Position numbers and translations under genes: made by a program | Assembly (NCBI GenBank): GCA_964544345.1 | Contig: CAZJBT010000048.1 | Coordinates: forward strand, 1-14,463 | Source of the DNA: CAKTOF01 sp964544345 | Lineage (GTDB): Bacteria > Bacillota > Clostridia > Oscillospirales > Oscillospiraceae | Length of the DNA stretch: 14,463 nucleotides | Direction: 5' to 3' | Shown here: in pieces, positions 12,984 to 14,463 of the stretch | Layout of the letters: each line of letters opens with the position of its first letter | How positions within the stretch are numbered: position 1 is the first letter of the stretch | Notes under the pieces: model-generated | The model's database searches: none | Seen by the model: the letters and a program-made list of their open reading frames with translations, nothing else | What the model was told of the DNA's origin: nothing

Positions 12984-14195
12984 TCAAACGTGGATCGTCT
13001 TGAAAATATGTCCCATTTTCTCACGCTTCGTGCGGAGATATTTCAAGTCGTACTGTCCCGGCTCGATCTCGATCGGGACGCGTTCTTTGATGCGGAAGCC
13101 AAAGCCCTCCAGCCCGTAGAGCTTGCTGGGATTGTTCGTCAGCAGCCGAAGTGATTTTACGCCCAGATCCTGCAAAATCTGCGCACCGCTCCAGTACTCC
13201 CTCAGATCCGGCGCGAAGCCAAGCTCCAGATTGGCCTCCACAGTATCGCGCCCCTGCTCCTGCAGCTCATACGCGCGCAGCTTGTTGATCAGGCCGATGC
13301 CGCGCCCCTCCTGCCGCATGTAGAGGATGACGCCGCGCCCCTCAGATTGCACCATCTCCATTGCAGCCTGAAGCTGCGCGCCGCAGTCGCAGCGAGCTGA
13401 GCCGAACACGTCGCCGGTCAGGCACTCCGAATGCACACGGCAGAGCAAGTCCTCACCGTCGCCGATCTCGCCGCAGACGAGCGCCACGTGGTGCTCGCCG
13501 GTGATGTCGTTGACATAGCCGTAAATCTGAAAATCGCCATGCGCGGTGGGCAGCTTGGCACAGGCCTCACGGCGCATATGGCGCTCATGGCGGCGGAGAT
13601 AGTCCTGCAGATCCCGGATGGTGATAAAACACAAACCGAACTCCTGCGCCATGGCTTGCAGCTCCGCCGTGCGCATCATAGTGCCGTCACTGCGCATGAT
13701 CTCGCAGCAAAGCCCGCACTCGGTCAGACCCGCCAGCCGGCACAGATCGACTGTGGCCTCCGTATGGCCGTTGCGCGCCAGAACGCCGCCGCGGCGAGCC
13801 ACCAGCGGAAACACATGACCCGGACGGCGCAGCTCCTCCGGCTTTGTCTCCGGATCGCAGCAGGCGCGGCAGGTGTACCCGCGCTCCTCAGCGGAAATGC
13901 CGGTGGTCGTGTCCACATGATCGATGGAGACGGTAAACGCCGTGCAGTGGTTGTCCGTGTTTTCAGACACCATCTGCGGCAGACCGAGCCGGTGCGCGAT
14001 CTCCGCCGACATCGGGGTGCAGATCAAGCCCTTGCCGTGCGTCGCCATAAAGTTGACGTTCTCCGTTGTGGCAAACTGTGCGGCGCAGATGAGATCGCCC
14101 TCATTTTCCCGATCCGGGTCGTCCGTACACAGGATCAGCTTGCCCGCCCGCAGCGCTTCGAGCGCCTCCGGAATGGTACTGTACTCAAAAGACAA
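12984..14195 (-). CDS. ribBA: Bifunctional 3,4-dihydroxy-2-butanone-4-phosphate synthase / GTP cyclohydrolase II
   Basis: This 403-aa fusion supplies both inputs of riboflavin synthesis. Residues 1-200 are RibB (DDPDRENEGDL at 25-35, HGKGLICTP near 53-61, TAFTVSIDHVDTTTGIS near 85-101, GHTEATVD near 143-150). Residues 205-403 are GTP cyclohydrolase II (zinc ligands C258, C269, C271; RQEGRGIGL at 294-302; LLTNNPSK near 351-358). The start is the TTG at 14195, with GGGAGG 8-9 nt upstream giving MSFEYSTIPEAL; the longer in-frame ATG at 14306 lies inside ribE and would add 37 unrelated residues. The gap from the ribE stop is 25 bp. Cysteines are frequent in the RibB half (for example C110-area CRACC and C160-164), in keeping with an anaerobe. 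Order and spacing fit a standard Firmicute rib operon. Confidence 0.96.
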   Translation of the reverse strand: MSFEYSTIPEALEALRAGKLILCTDDPDRENEGDLICAAQFATTENVNFMATHGKGLICTPMSAEIAHRLGLPQMVSENTDNHCTAFTVSIDHVDTTTGISAEERGYTCRACCDPETKPEELRRPGHVFPLVARRGGVLARNGHTEATVDLCRLAGLTECGLCCEIMRSDGTMMRTAELQAMAQEFGLCFITIRDLQDYLRRHERHMRREACAKLPTAHGDFQIYGYVNDITGEHHVALVCGEIGDGEDLLCRVHSECLTGDVFGSARCDCGAQLQAAMEMVQSEGRGVILYMRQEGRGIGLINKLRAYELQEQGRDTVEANLELGFAPDLREYWSGAQILQDLGVKSLRLLTNNPSKLYGLEGFGFRIKERVPIEIEPGQYDLKYLRTKREKMGHIFKTIHV

Positions 14196-14220
14196 TTTTG
14201 ATTCCTCCCGTCTTTGCGTG

Positions 14221-14463
14221 TTAAAAGCCGTTTTCGGCCAAAAATTCCAGGGTGATGCCGCTCTCCCGCCGCGGCGCTGCGCTCGGCCGCAAAAGGCTTG
14301 CGACATACTTCCCGATCACGTCGTTCTCCAGATTCACCCGGTCGCCAGAGCGTTTGGTCAGCAGGATCGTCTCACTCCCGGTGTGCGGGATGATGGAGAC
14401 CTGGAATTCCTCTTTGCCGACCGCAGCCACCGTCAGGCTGATGCCGTCGATGGCGATGGAGCC
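14221..14463 (-). CDS. ribE: Riboflavin synthase alpha chain, C-terminal part (runs off the right edge)
   Basis: Only the last 80 residues are in the window; the gene starts beyond 14463. The visible part reads GSIAIDGISLTV at the edge, the conserved start of the second barrel's ligand-binding stretch, then SIIPHT and a VNLENDVIGKYV motif, all typical of riboflavin synthase, which dismutates two lumazine molecules into riboflavin and the pyrimidine precursor. The stop TAA is at 14223-14221, 25 bp before ribBA. The operon promoter, any FMN riboswitch and the expected ribD gene would lie further right, outside the window. Confidence 0.93.
   Translation of the reverse strand, partial: GSIAIDGISLTVAAVGKEEFQVSIIPHTGSETILLTKRSGDRVNLENDVIGKYVASLLRPSAAPRRESGITLEFLAENGF

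Noticed and set aside
14196..14463. FMN riboswitch for the riboflavin operon
   Set aside because: No such element is visible; the window enters the operon inside ribE, so any leader would be beyond the right edge.

Overview
The window looks like chromosomal DNA of a fairly GC-rich anaerobic Firmicute, most likely a clostridial (Oscillospiraceae-like) species. This is inferred from strong GGAGG-type ribosome binding sites (two of them in front of TTG starts), lipobox lipoproteins typical of Gram-positives, an oxygen-sensitive type of Fe-S/flavin old-yellow-enzyme reductase, cysteine-rich proteins and a fused RibBA. No taxonomic marker gene is present, so the assignment is tentative. No mobile element, CRISPR array, rRNA or tRNA was seen.

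Layout, left to right. (1) 1-205: intergenic DNA with a strong plus-strand terminator, probably ending a gene that lies outside the window. (2) 206-5328, minus strand: an apparent operon running from an Fe-S/FMN/FAD 'ene'-reductase to a MATE efflux transporter to a family-5 solute-binding lipoprotein (SBP1). (3) 5524-6432, plus strand: a LysR-type regulator (LysR1) divergent from that operon. The 195-bp divergent region holds two near-consensus sigma-A promoters with a palindromic operator and an extra half-site between their -35 boxes. (4) 6619-10281, minus strand: a second operon with two tandem amidohydrolase-2 (ACMSD-like) paralogues followed by a second family-5 SBP (SBP2), paralogous to SBP1. 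(5) 10488-11471, minus strand: a second LysR regulator (LysR2) with its own terminator. A 29-bp element (26/29 identical) is repeated upstream of LysR2 and of the amidohydrolase operon. (6) 11799 to the right edge, minus strand: the distal part of a riboflavin operon, ribE (partial), ribBA, ribH and a translationally coupled HAD phosphatase, closed by a strong terminator.

How the parts may work together: the two LysR modules look like one accessory locus for sensing and handling a small organic compound or a family of related compounds. Each has a paralogous extracytoplasmic binding lipoprotein without its own permease genes, plus cytoplasmic enzymes: a reductase of activated C=C bonds in one, and two metal-dependent decarboxylase/hydrolase-type enzymes in the other. 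One module also carries an exporter. The substrate cannot be read from the sequence. The riboflavin operon is a housekeeping neighbour; its HAD gene is a candidate for the dephosphorylation step of riboflavin synthesis, although one conserved HAD motif is altered. Stated identities are hand counts or visual estimates, and all functions are inferred from family motifs.
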